Origin: a virus
Virus record (IMG/VR): IMGVR_UViG_3300034072_000198
Location: 1-23,915 of that record
Direction: 5' to 3' (one strand)
DNA: 23,915 nt
Shown: in pieces, positions 1 through 6,791 of the stretch
Layout of the letters: each line of letters starts with the position of its first letter
Position numbering within the stretch: position 1 is the first letter of the stretch
Program-made: the position numbers and the translations under genes
Notes under the pieces: model-generated
What the model was told of the DNA's origin: nothing
What the model saw: only the letters and a program-made list of their open reading frames with translations
Database searches by the model: none

Positions 1-1581
1 AGTGACAACACCAGCAGCGTGTATGCCAGTACCTCTAATACGACCACGTAATTGTTCTCCATATTGTTCTACCTCTGGATATTTCTCTCTAAACCATGCA
101 GTTGTTTTTGAAGTGCAGTATTCATCCCAAGTGTCAACCAACTTAAGAACCTTGTTAACATCTGCCAATGGAATATTTAAAGCACGAGCAACATCTCGCA
201 CTACGCCTTTATCTTTAAATTCTAAAAATGTTGCAATAGAAGCAACATGCTTGTACTGTCTTATTAAGTAGTCTTTTACTTCATCACGACGTGTATCTTG
301 AATGTCTGTATCAATATCAGGAAAGTCATTACGCTCTGGGTTAATAAATCGAAAAAACAAAAGACCGTTCTCTATTGGATCAATATCTGTAATTCCAAGG
401 GTGTAGCAGAGCAAGGATCCAGCAGACGATCCACGGCCTGGGCCTACCATAATCCCCTCTTTTTTAGCCCAAGATATCATACTTTGAACAACAAGAAAGT
501 ATGGACCAAATTTTTTATCTTTGATAACCTTTAGTTCTTCTTCAAGCCTATCTATATATTCTTTATTATCTGCAAGGCCTTTATCTTTTAATCCTTGATA
601 AGCAAGATCTGACAATTGCTTGTCTGGATTTTTGTATTGAACAGGTAATAGATTTAGATTATCTTTAATATCATAGTCTTCAATCTTGTTGGCAAGGTCA
701 ATTGTGTTTTCGTAAATATCTGTTCTGAAAATTGCTTGTTTTTCCATAGCAGCCTGGATTTCTTCATATGACAACAAATGAATATCAAACTTATTAAATG
801 ACATTTGCCTATCTGCACCATATAGATAGTCAAGGCGTTTCATTAGATCCCCTTGCTTTTTCGACTTCTCATATGTAGCATCTTTTTGAATCTTATTAGA
901 ATAAGTATTTAGAATTAATTTTAATTCTTGTATTTCTTTTTGTGATGAATCAACATGGTGGCAGTCTGGAGTAACTATAGGCTTAATCTTAAACTCGTCT
1001 GCTAGTTGTAATATGGTACTATTTATTGATTCATTATTGTGTGGCATTACCTCAAGGTAATAGTCATCGCCAAACTCTTCTTTAAACCATTTAATATATT
1101 TTTTTGCCATGCCAAGTTCGCCAAGTTCGATTGACTTGGCAATAATTCCACTTGGGCAAGCAGATGAAACAATAATTCCTTCTTTATACTTTGAGAGAAT
1201 CTCAAAATCTATTCTTGGTTTTTTATAATAGCCTTCTGTCCATGCTATTTCATTTAATTTATTAAGATTTTCTAATCCCTGTTTATTCTTGGCAAGAAGG
1301 ATAATATGATTATAAACCATATCAAGTGGAGTAGTTCGATCTGCTTTATCTCGCTGATCAAATCTATCTTCGCACATGTACCCTTCTATGCCAAGAATAG
1401 GCTTTATCCCATTAGATTTAGCAACACGATACATTTCTCTATGACCAGAAAGTGAGCCATGATCAGTAATCGCTATTGCAGGCATGCCCAACTTTGTAGC
1501 ACGTTCAACATATTCAGATGGCAACCCAATACCATCGAATAATGAAAAGTGAGTATGTAAATGTAATGGGACGTAGTTCAT
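1..1581 (-). CDS. dnaE: DNA polymerase III alpha subunit (DnaE-like), N-terminal 527 codons, cut by window edge
   Basis: This is the replicative DNA polymerase of the phage. The reading frame is open from the ATG at 1581 to the window edge, so only 527 codons are present. A PHP domain comes first. LHLHTHFSLFDG carries H7 and H9, ITDHG carries D40 and H41, and E66, H92, C142 and the PDCHH motif (D206, H208) follow, so the metal-binding set looks complete by comparison with Taq DnaE. The palm has GPGRGSSAGS at about residues 385-395 and FPDIDTD with the catalytic aspartates D422 and D424. The third catalytic aspartate, the fingers tip and the C-terminal domains lie outside the window. The start is three bases after the stop of the ssDNA-binding gene. 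No clear Shine-Dalgarno is visible, so translation is probably coupled. The family call is secure. Whether the PHP domain is an active proofreading exonuclease is inference. Confidence 0.96.
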   Translation of the reverse strand, partial: MNYVPLHLHTHFSLFDGIGLPSEYVERATKLGMPAIAITDHGSLSGHREMYRVAKSNGIKPILGIEGYMCEDRFDQRDKADRTTPLDMVYNHIILLAKNKQGLENLNKLNEIAWTEGYYKKPRIDFEILSKYKEGIIVSSACPSGIIAKSIELGELGMAKKYIKWFKEEFGDDYYLEVMPHNNESINSTILQLADEFKIKPIVTPDCHHVDSSQKEIQELKLILNTYSNKIQKDATYEKSKKQGDLMKRLDYLYGADRQMSFNKFDIHLLSYEEIQAAMEKQAIFRTDIYENTIDLANKIEDYDIKDNLNLLPVQYKNPDKQLSDLAYQGLKDKGLADNKEYIDRLEEELKVIKDKKFGPYFLVVQSMISWAKKEGIMVGPGRGSSAGSLLCYTLGITDIDPIENGLLFFRFINPERNDFPDIDTDIQDTRRDEVKDYLIRQYKHVASIATFLEFKDKGVVRDVARALNIPLADVNKVLKLVDTWDEYCTSKTTAWFREKYPEVEQYGEQLRGRIRGTGIHAAGVVT

Positions 1582-1584
1582 CTA

Positions 1585-2244
1585 CTACCAGTCGATGTTA
1601 GTCGCTGATGTAGTAGATGGAGAATCAAATCCTAGATAGAACGCTTCTTGTTCTGCATAAGGCACACGACGTAATGCCTTCTCTAGTGGATATGGTTCAA
1701 TACCTTCCCATGTAAAAGGCTCCTTGTCTGGAGCAGATGGGATAAGGGTATATGATGTTTCTGTTCCCTGACCGTTTCGCTTTAACTTCCACTGAAGATT
1801 AGAAATGCTTCCAGTCTCAAGTGCATATTCACGAATAGTATTAAATGCTGATTGCTTACTTACACCCATTGACCAAATTGCCACATATGGTGACTCAATT
1901 CCGTCATCAACCAAAACGTTGCAATAGAAACGAAGACGGCCACGCCATCCGCTATTTCCCTTTGGATCTTTTCGGTACATTTCCTCTGCCCAGTCACGAC
2001 CCTCAGCATCCATTGTATCTACAGCCTTACGCTTATAATCTTTTGGATTTGTATGCTCTTTAACAACAAGAGCAAGTCCACGATCTGCATTGTAGTGTGC
2101 AGAGTCTTCGTCTAATTCTTCGATGAATCTAATCTTTACAGACTGACCATCTGCCAACTTTAGCCACTTTACCTTTGGTGCGCCTTCATCATTTTTCTTA
2201 TCGAGCAAGGCATTGATATTCTTTAGTCCTTTAATAACGCTCAT
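1585..2244 (-). CDS. Probable single-stranded DNA-binding protein, gp32-like
   Basis: This 219-residue protein sits between primase and polymerase and probably coats single-stranded DNA at the phage fork. The N-terminal part has a WLKLADGQSVKIRFIEEL segment. A later stretch (LRFYCNVLVDDG, YVAIWSMGVSKQSAFNTI, then WKLKRNGQGTETSYTLIP) resembles the OB-fold core pattern of T4 gp32-like proteins in actinophages. No cysteine zinc cluster like that of T4 gp32 is seen. The C-terminus is not strongly acidic but ends NIDW. The ATG at 2244 follows an AAGGAG Shine-Dalgarno five bases upstream, in the gap after primase. The assignment rests on pattern and position. A recombination accessory protein is the main alternative. 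Confidence 0.68.
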   Translation of the reverse strand: MSVIKGLKNINALLDKKNDEGAPKVKWLKLADGQSVKIRFIEELDEDSAHYNADRGLALVVKEHTNPKDYKRKAVDTMDAEGRDWAEEMYRKDPKGNSGWRGRLRFYCNVLVDDGIESPYVAIWSMGVSKQSAFNTIREYALETGSISNLQWKLKRNGQGTETSYTLIPSAPDKEPFTWEGIEPYPLEKALRRVPYAEQEAFYLGFDSPSTTSATNIDW

Positions 2245-2263
2245 TTTTTCTCCTTTGTTTTTT

Positions 2264-3208
2264 CTAGTTTAGCATGGAAACTATTGATTTGTCAAACTGT
2301 AAATCCAGTTCTTTTATTGACTTATCTTCCATATCGCCAATATCTTTGTACTGCTTGTCTATATTTACAACAGTAACACTTGAGCCTAATCTTTCGATTA
2401 TTTTGTCTTTCATGTTACCCCCAGCCTCATCATTATCAGCAATAATTATTATATCACTAAAGTACCTTTTAAGCAAATCAGTTTGCTTTAACGATATATT
2501 AGCGCCAAGAGTTGCTACTGCTGGCATACCAACTTGGTCAAGCCTAATAGCATCAAAAGAGGATTCTACAACATAGACCCTGCTGGCATTTTTTACACGA
2601 TTTAAATTAAATAATATTTTAGATTTTGGCAAACCTGGAGTATTCTTAAAATCTTTTCCCTCAATAGATCTTGCAACAAATCCAACACATACCCCCTCAT
2701 GATTATGAACTGGCACAGTTACCATATCTTGTGTTTCTGAATAACCAAGTTTAAAGTTTTTGATTGAGTCTAAAGAGATTTTTCTAATCTTAAAATAATC
2801 AACTGCCCTAGCACTGTGTATTGCCTGATCGCATAGCCTATTAATTGTATTACTATCAAATTCAGACCACTCTTCTTTATCTTTTAACTTTGAAGAAATG
2901 TCAGCAATTATATCTATCTCTACCTCTTTACTCTTAATAAATCTTATAGATTCAAAATATGTTCTATTAGAAAAATGCATGACAAGTTCAATTAGGTCTG
3001 CAGTTTTGCTACATGAAAAACAAAAAAATAATCCAGAAAACTTATTTATTTCTCCAGCAGGGGTTCTGTGATTTGAATGAAAGGGACAAAATACTATATA
3101 CTCTGACTCTGTTTCTTTTTCAACAGTTATGCCAGATCCTGCGAGTACTCTTTTAATTTGATTGGCTGTGTATATATTGGTCTCGTTCCGTCTATCCCTA
3201 TTATACAT
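2264..3208 (-). CDS. DNA primase, CHC2 zinc finger plus TOPRIM
   Basis: This 314-residue DnaG-type primase makes RNA primers for the phage fork. The zinc-binding domain is C41-x2-H44 (in CPFHSNHRTP) with C63-x2-C66 (in FFCFSC). The catalytic TOPRIM region has VVESSFDAIRL with E215 and IIIADNDEAG with the D258-N-D260 pair. KNTPGLPKSKILFNLNR between them matches the ridge region of DnaG. It is much shorter than bacterial DnaG (about 580 residues) and lacks an obvious helicase-binding C-terminal domain. The ATG at 3208 is the only in-frame start before the zinc motif that keeps the full N-terminus, which forces an 82-base overlap with the gene upstream. An AGGGAG stretch lies about 13 bases upstream, rather far for a Shine-Dalgarno. 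Confidence 0.94.
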   Translation of the reverse strand: MYNRDRRNETNIYTANQIKRVLAGSGITVEKETESEYIVFCPFHSNHRTPAGEINKFSGLFFCFSCSKTADLIELVMHFSNRTYFESIRFIKSKEVEIDIIADISSKLKDKEEWSEFDSNTINRLCDQAIHSARAVDYFKIRKISLDSIKNFKLGYSETQDMVTVPVHNHEGVCVGFVARSIEGKDFKNTPGLPKSKILFNLNRVKNASRVYVVESSFDAIRLDQVGMPAVATLGANISLKQTDLLKRYFSDIIIIADNDEAGGNMKDKIIERLGSSVTVVNIDKQYKDIGDMEDKSIKELDLQFDKSIVSMLN

Positions 3209-3453
3209 TCGCTCTTTTTTCTCCCTGTATATATTCCATATATGCTTAATGTAAAGTTATATGTGTTTTTATTCTCATTATATTCTATCGTAAATTGTGG
3301 ATCAATGTCAAGTCTTGGAACATATCCAGATAGACGCATTTCCATAACAACAAGCCTAATATATTCTTGCTGTAATCTATATATGGATGAGTCATCATAA
3401 ATTACCCCATCCAAACCAAACCTTTTTATAGGCTTGTGCTGATACATTTCCAT
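3127..3453 (-). CDS. Hypothetical protein between helicase and primase
   Basis: I do not recognise this 108-residue protein. It is likely a small replication-module accessory protein, judged only from its position between helicase and primase. It contains IYRLQQEYIRLVVMEMRLSG, which should form an amphipathic helix, followed by VPRLDIDPQFTIEYNENK and TYNFTLSIYGIYTG, which read as alternating beta strands. This helix-then-sheet layout has no catalytic signature that I can see. The ATG at 3453 has no Shine-Dalgarno. Instead a TATAAT lies seven bases upstream, overlapping the helicase stop codon, which suggests a leaderless mRNA. A second ATG lies two codons in. The 3' end overlaps the primase gene by 82 bases. 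Confidence 0.75.
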   Translation of the reverse strand: MEMYQHKPIKRFGLDGVIYDDSSIYRLQQEYIRLVVMEMRLSGYVPRLDIDPQFTIEYNENKNTYNFTLSIYGIYTGRKKSECIIGIDGTRPIYTQPIKLKEYSQDLA

Positions 3454-3460
3454 GGAACAT

Positions 3461-3466
3461 ATTATA
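3461..3466 (-). promoter_or_regulatory. Possible -10 element for a leaderless transcript
   Basis: TATAAT on the minus strand overlaps the TAA of the helicase gene and ends seven bases before the ATG at 3453. A transcript would start at about 3453-3454, at or one base before the start codon. No Shine-Dalgarno is visible for that gene, which fits. There is no TG extension (the preceding bases are CAG) and no clear -35, and the DNA is AT-rich, so chance is possible. Confidence 0.4.
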
Positions 3467-4688
3467 CTGACTTATCTTCATAATCTTTATATCTGTAATA
3501 TCCCTTATCAAAATCGGCCTGGACTAAGAATTCTCCCATAAAACCATTACGATTCTTTCTAAAAACACACTCTATAATATCACTATTTGTGCCACGACCT
3601 AATGCTAATACCCAGTCAGCATCGTAGGCAATCTGTCTTGACCATGCAGTTTGACCAAGAGTTGGAACGGTTTCAAGTTTAGTTACATCATCAGGAGTAG
3701 CAGAAGAAATAGCAATAATAGGAACTTCTTCTGAAATTGCCATTAACTTTAGTTCACGAGATAAATTTTTCATTCTAATCGTTTCATTATCAGACTTTTG
3801 GTTTGGAGACATAAGTTGTAGGTAATCTACAATAACAAAATCTGGTTTATATTGATCTATCTTTCCCCTTAAAACTAAAGGAGTAATGTCTCCACCTGTA
3901 TCATTAGATATAATATGAAACTCTGGCTTACCCTTAACATGTTTTTCGTGCCACGACTTAAGCATATCTAGTTCAATCTGTCCAGCACTTAATTTTCTAT
4001 GTGACCAAACTCCTTCGCCCATAATAGCAAAGACACGATTTCTAACTTCAACCTCAGACATCTCAAGGCTTATGATCATTGGGCTACGACCCTGTTTCCA
4101 AGCCTGTACGGCGAAATAGAGAGACAGCCATGACTTTCCTATGCCTGGATATGCAAGAAAAACTCCTAACTGTCCTGGCATGATTCCAGATGGTAAATAG
4201 TTGTCAAATCCTGGCAAGCCAGTTTTAATTCCAAGTGCACCAGCCTCTTGTTGTTTTTTTAGATTTTCAAAATACCCGATTGCAGAGTCTAAATCTGTTA
4301 CATCAATGTCCCTAATTGCTGCAGTATTTTTTCTTAATTCTGCAGTTTTAGTAATTAATGTCTCTAGCGCCTCTACTCCCAAACCACCCTGAACATCTGT
4401 TGCTGCAGCACGAATGATATCTTTTAAACTATTTACTAAATATTCAGACTGTAACTCTTCAAGATGATGTTTGGTGGCACCTACACCATCTGCTGGCTCA
4501 AAGTCCCTAAACTTTTCAACCACCAGATCTGTTGGCGGAACTGTCCCATTAGTCTCATAGTATTTTCTAATAAACTGCCATACATCTAAGTGAGTTTTTA
4601 ATATTCCATCGACGTTGGCCTGAAGCATTACATGTGCTTGCTTATCTTTAAGGACGGCTGATATTAACTTAGACTCTGTATTATTCAC
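3462..4688 (-). CDS. Replicative DNA helicase, DnaB-like
   Basis: This 408-residue protein is a RecA-fold hexameric helicase that would unwind the phage replication fork. The N-terminal 125 residues are helical and resemble the DnaB N-terminal domain. Walker A is AYPGIGKS at residues 179-186 (K185, S186), the ISLEMS segment carries the candidate catalytic E209, and Walker B is FVIVDYLQLM with D288. The DnaB-like segment around NLSRELKLMAISEEVPIIAI (309-328) follows. The start is GTG at 4688, preceded at eight bases by AAAGGA, and it overlaps the upstream gene by eight bases, so translation is probably coupled. The length is slightly shorter than bacterial DnaB (about 470). No intein is seen. 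The assignment is secure. Confidence 0.94.
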   Translation of the reverse strand: MNNTESKLISAVLKDKQAHVMLQANVDGILKTHLDVWQFIRKYYETNGTVPPTDLVVEKFRDFEPADGVGATKHHLEELQSEYLVNSLKDIIRAAATDVQGGLGVEALETLITKTAELRKNTAAIRDIDVTDLDSAIGYFENLKKQQEAGALGIKTGLPGFDNYLPSGIMPGQLGVFLAYPGIGKSWLSLYFAVQAWKQGRSPMIISLEMSEVEVRNRVFAIMGEGVWSHRKLSAGQIELDMLKSWHEKHVKGKPEFHIISNDTGGDITPLVLRGKIDQYKPDFVIVDYLQLMSPNQKSDNETIRMKNLSRELKLMAISEEVPIIAISSATPDDVTKLETVPTLGQTAWSRQIAYDADWVLALGRGTNSDIIECVFRKNRNGFMGEFLVQADFDKGYYRYKDYEDKSV

Positions 4689-4989
4689 TTAGCCATTCCT
4701 TTGCCTTCTGTCTACGCTCTAGTCTTTCTTTTAAATCTTTGCTTTGTGCCTGTATTGCTTCCAGTATATCATGTGCTATATATGAGAAATGATTCCAGGT
4801 TGGATTTTCCGTAACTTCAAAATAATATTCTAACAATTCATAACAACCATCGAGACCATATGATTCTATTAAAGCATCAGCAGACCACTGTTCTACCCAC
4901 TTGTTATACTTTGGCGCCTGTCCGAATTTAAACTTATAGTGTTTATCAAACCTACTTAACAGAGCCAATCGCTTCTGTTTATCGGTCAC
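4681..4989 (-). CDS. Hypothetical helical protein; candidate helicase partner
   Basis: I do not recognise this 102-residue protein by sequence. It appears almost entirely helical. WVEQWSADALIESYGLDGCYELLEYYF is a compact helical core (residues about 31-57). It is followed by an aromatic-rich turn (NPTWNHFSYIAHDI) and a highly charged C-terminal helix (KDLKERLERRQKAKEWL). The gene ends inside the first codons of the helicase gene. Small helical proteins just upstream of a DnaB-like helicase are often loaders or loader adaptors, but there is no Walker motif, so any loader would be of the ATP-independent kind. The start is GTG at 4989, two bases (including one stop base) from the previous gene, with only a weak Shine-Dalgarno. 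Function is a guess from position. Confidence 0.72.
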   Translation of the reverse strand: MTDKQKRLALLSRFDKHYKFKFGQAPKYNKWVEQWSADALIESYGLDGCYELLEYYFEVTENPTWNHFSYIAHDILEAIQAQSKDLKERLERRQKAKEWLSE

Positions 4990-4990
4990 A

Positions 4991-5197
4991 CTATTCGCTT
5001 TCTTCTAGTTCCGCTTTGGCTTCTGTGATTTTGTTAGTTAGTTTTTCTTCAACAAACTTGTATACACGTTCAAAGGCCTGATCTGTATTTTCTCCATCAC
5101 GCTTTGAATCTGTTACGCCTAGATCTAATCTAAGCGATTGAAAGTTTCCAAGATTAAGTGTATATCCAAGTGTTACAGATACTTTTGTATCTTCCAT
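4991..5197 (-). CDS. Small hypothetical protein in replication module
   Basis: This 68-residue protein is unrecognised. The N-terminal half (KVSVTLGYTLNLGNFQSLRL) should form a beta-hairpin, and the second half is an acidic helix ending in KAELEESE. The open frame extends to a start at 5230, but I prefer the ATG at 5197. A good AGAAGG Shine-Dalgarno lies seven bases before it, and this start avoids an overlap with the HTH gene, leaving a 14-base gap. The longer form would add 11 residues. I recall similar short beta-hairpin plus helix proteins in other phage replication regions, but cannot attach a function to them. Confidence 0.72.
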   Translation of the reverse strand: MEDTKVSVTLGYTLNLGNFQSLRLDLGVTDSKRDGENTDQAFERVYKFVEEKLTNKITEAKAELEESE

Positions 5198-5204
5198 TTC
5201 ATAC

Positions 5205-5210
5205 CCTTCT
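5205..5210 (-). promoter_or_regulatory. Shine-Dalgarno deciding the start at 5197
   Basis: AGAAGG on the minus strand lies seven bases before the ATG at 5197. It supports that internal start over the upstream start at 5230, which would overlap the preceding gene. Confidence 0.6.
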
Positions 5211-5211
5211 G

Positions 5212-5754
5212 CTAAATTGATTCTGACCAAATCGGTATAAATCTACCATCTTCAGTTCTCGTATATGTAAGTATACCATCGCCCATTCTTCGTGTCAACT
5301 CAGCCTTTGTAGGCGTTATATCATTTGTTATTAACTTATCTTTGCGTGGCCTACCAATATGGTACGTTGCCAGTATATCACGTATGTCTTTTACTTGCGA
5401 CTCAGAATAATAAGATCTAACTTGCCAACCTCTTGCTCCGCCCTTTTGTGATCCCGTTGGAAATGGTATAATTCCACGTTTCATTAATGATGGCATATAT
5501 TTTTTATGTCTGTTAACAAGGTCTGCTGTTTCTCCAACAGTGTATGCTCTTTCTCTTTTATTTTTAAAATCGTTTATTAAACAACTTTCAATCTGATCTT
5601 TTGTAATATTATATACAGACATAATTCCATTAGATTTATTTAAATGATGAACTCTTACTAAGTCCCCGTTCAAAAACCAAACTTTTTTATTACCAGGAAT
5701 TACAGGGGCGCTGTTGTACTCTTCGATCGTTTTATTTCCTTTACGAGTAGCCAT
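5212..5754 (-). CDS. MerR-like helix-turn-helix DNA-binding protein with AT-hook-like motif
   Basis: This 180-residue protein probably binds DNA and may regulate phage transcription or replication. Residues about 70-130 look like a MerR-type winged helix: RAYTVGETADLVNRHKKYMP (HTH), then LMKRGIIPFP and a basic wing GSQKGGARGW, then a second helix pair up to ILATYHIG. GRPRK at 134-138 follows directly and matches an AT-hook core, which could add minor-groove contacts in AT-rich DNA. The N-terminal 65 residues are unassigned but contain strands and a helix. There is no effector domain of classic MerR regulators. The ATG at 5754 has a strong GGAGGA Shine-Dalgarno, and its first 55 bases overlap the zinc-ribbon gene. 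It lies at the border of the structural and replication modules. Confidence 0.78.
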   Translation of the reverse strand: MATRKGNKTIEEYNSAPVIPGNKKVWFLNGDLVRVHHLNKSNGIMSVYNITKDQIESCLINDFKNKRERAYTVGETADLVNRHKKYMPSLMKRGIIPFPTGSQKGGARGWQVRSYYSESQVKDIRDILATYHIGRPRKDKLITNDITPTKAELTRRMGDGILTYTRTEDGRFIPIWSESI

Positions 5755-5891
5755 CTACCTTCCTCCGAATCTGAGGGTGGATGAAAAAACCTCCTTGAGC
5801 CACAAGTCAAACAATAAATTTCTAAATGAGATATCGATGTATAAACCCTGTCTACCATCATATTTCTTTTGCATTTTTTGCACTTGATCAT
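5700..5891 (-). CDS. Small zinc-ribbon protein
   Basis: This 63-residue protein has C4-x2-C7 and C27-x2-C30 in its first 30 residues, the spacing of a small treble-clef or zinc ribbon. The rest is a short basic tail (VKEIKRSKSTT). It probably binds zinc, and through it nucleic acid or a protein partner; the role is unknown. The ATG shares its A with the stop of the tail gene upstream (TAATG), and no Shine-Dalgarno is visible, so translation should be coupled by reinitiation. It overlaps the HTH gene by 55 bases. The conserved cysteine spacing argues against a spurious frame. It could act together with the HTH protein as a small regulatory pair, but that is inference. Confidence 0.72.
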   Translation of the reverse strand: MIKCKKCKRNMMVDRVYTSISHLEIYCLTCGSRRFFHPPSDSEEGRWLLVKEIKRSKSTTAPL

Positions 5892-6334
5892 TAATTAGGT
5901 ATGCCGACGATAATTATATTAACGCCGATTGAAACATCTCCGCCAGAATTAAAGTTTACCACTCCATCTACCTTTGATGTCGTTACTGATTTCAATACAA
6001 CTGAAACATTTTTACCAGCCTCTGTTCCGCCGATATTAACTGGGGTTGCAGTTACTATTGGAACAAACTTAAAATCTGCTGGAAAATTATAGGTAAATGC
6101 TTGTTGGCTTCCTACGCTTTGGTTCGAACTTTTGACTACATCTACATACCCGCCTATAAAACGGGTCTCTGAGGCCTTTGCGCTTTGTTGTACGCCATTA
6201 GGGACGTCAACTGTAACATACTTATAGATGGCTGGAGAAACCTGCACAGACACCTCATTAATAGCGTTTACTATTTGATAGATATAAGAAACATCTATTG
6301 GTTGACCTAGTTCTGGTAATGGTATTTTTGCCAT
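5891..6334 (-). CDS. Tail-tip protein, possibly carbohydrate binding (H-type-lectin-like)
   Basis: This 147-residue protein is the last gene of the tail module and is probably a small virion protein at the tail tip or fibre. The N-terminal helix region (PLPELGQPIDVSYIYQIVNA) looks like an attachment segment. From about residue 60 it is all beta: an F-x3-F-x4-PIVTATPVN segment, then VVLKSVTTSKVDGVVNF, then a closing strand VNIIIVGIP. This order resembles the H-type lectin fold used by some phage and invertebrate proteins to bind N-acetylgalactosamine, but the match is by pattern only. The ATG has a strong AGGAGG Shine-Dalgarno, and a TGATATAAT promoter-like motif lies just upstream. Receptor binding is a reasonable guess. 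Confidence 0.68.
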   Translation of the reverse strand: MAKIPLPELGQPIDVSYIYQIVNAINEVSVQVSPAIYKYVTVDVPNGVQQSAKASETRFIGGYVDVVKSSNQSVGSQQAFTYNFPADFKFVPIVTATPVNIGGTEAGKNVSVVLKSVTTSKVDGVVNFNSGGDVSIGVNIIIVGIPN

Positions 6335-6349
6335 AATTCCTCCTGTCTA

Positions 6350-6358
6350 ATTATATCA
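6350..6358 (-). promoter_or_regulatory. Extended -10 promoter motif TGATATAAT
   Basis: A perfect TGnTATAAT on the minus strand overlaps the stop codon of the preceding tail gene (CTG ATA TAA T). The predicted start of transcription is near 6343, which would leave a very short leader starting inside the AGGAGG Shine-Dalgarno of the next gene. It could give independent expression of the last tail-tip gene and the zinc-ribbon and HTH genes. There is no clear -35. Coding constraint could also produce the motif. Confidence 0.4.
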
Positions 6359-6791
6359 GACTTCCCTCATTTTCAAATAATGTAGCATTTGAAAATCTTT
6401 CAAGCGGGATAGTGTTTGTTTGGACTGCAACATTTATGTATTCTTTATCTACTCCATAAACTATAGAGTAATTTGTTTGAGATGTTTTTGCATAATATTG
6501 CCAATCTCCGCTATTCCACTGTACATAAATAAAGTATTCCTGTAAATTTTCTTGTGGCTCCCACGCTAAATTAACAACTCTATTAGAAGTATCTATAATA
6601 ATACTATTTAAAATTTCTGTTGGAGTATCTTCGGCAATAATCTTATAAACAGGAGACCAATGTGAGGTCCTATTTTTATCTTCTGACACAAATCTATATC
6701 TCAAAATATATTGCTTATTTTCCCCAAAAAATCCAGGTAGGCTAGACTTAGGAATAATTATTTTTTTTATTCCACGATCTGGTGTTGCCAC
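6351..6791 (-). CDS. Minor tail protein, fibronectin-III-like
   Basis: This 146-residue protein is likely a structural protein of the tail tip. YILRYRFVSEDKNRTSHWSPVYKI near residues 28-51 is the pattern seen in fibronectin-type-III-like domains of phage tail proteins. The later strands VVNLAWEPQENLQEYFIYVQW and WQYYAKTSQTNYSIVY complete a beta sandwich. The start is GTG at 6791, overlapping the previous stop (TAGTG), with no strong Shine-Dalgarno, so translation is probably coupled. The gene ends inside the candidate promoter of the next gene. Such domains commonly help surface adhesion; no enzyme motif is visible. Confidence 0.72.
   Translation of the reverse strand: MATPDRGIKKIIIPKSSLPGFFGENKQYILRYRFVSEDKNRTSHWSPVYKIIAEDTPTEILNSIIIDTSNRVVNLAWEPQENLQEYFIYVQWNSGDWQYYAKTSQTNYSIVYGVDKEYINVAVQTNTIPLERFSNATLFENEGSLI

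Noticed and set aside
2-534. Two plus-strand open frames (2-271 and 298-534)
   Set aside because: They lie opposite the polymerase gene, whose PHP and catalytic motifs fix the coding strand. Their products show no motif.
2448-2456. Minus-strand TGATATAAT inside the primase gene
   Set aside because: It encodes part of the conserved TOPRIM strand (Ser-Asp-Ile-Ile) and no gene starts nearby, so it is most likely chance.
5464-5472. Plus-strand TGGTATAAT
   Set aside because: It is antisense to the HTH gene, and no plus-strand gene follows it.
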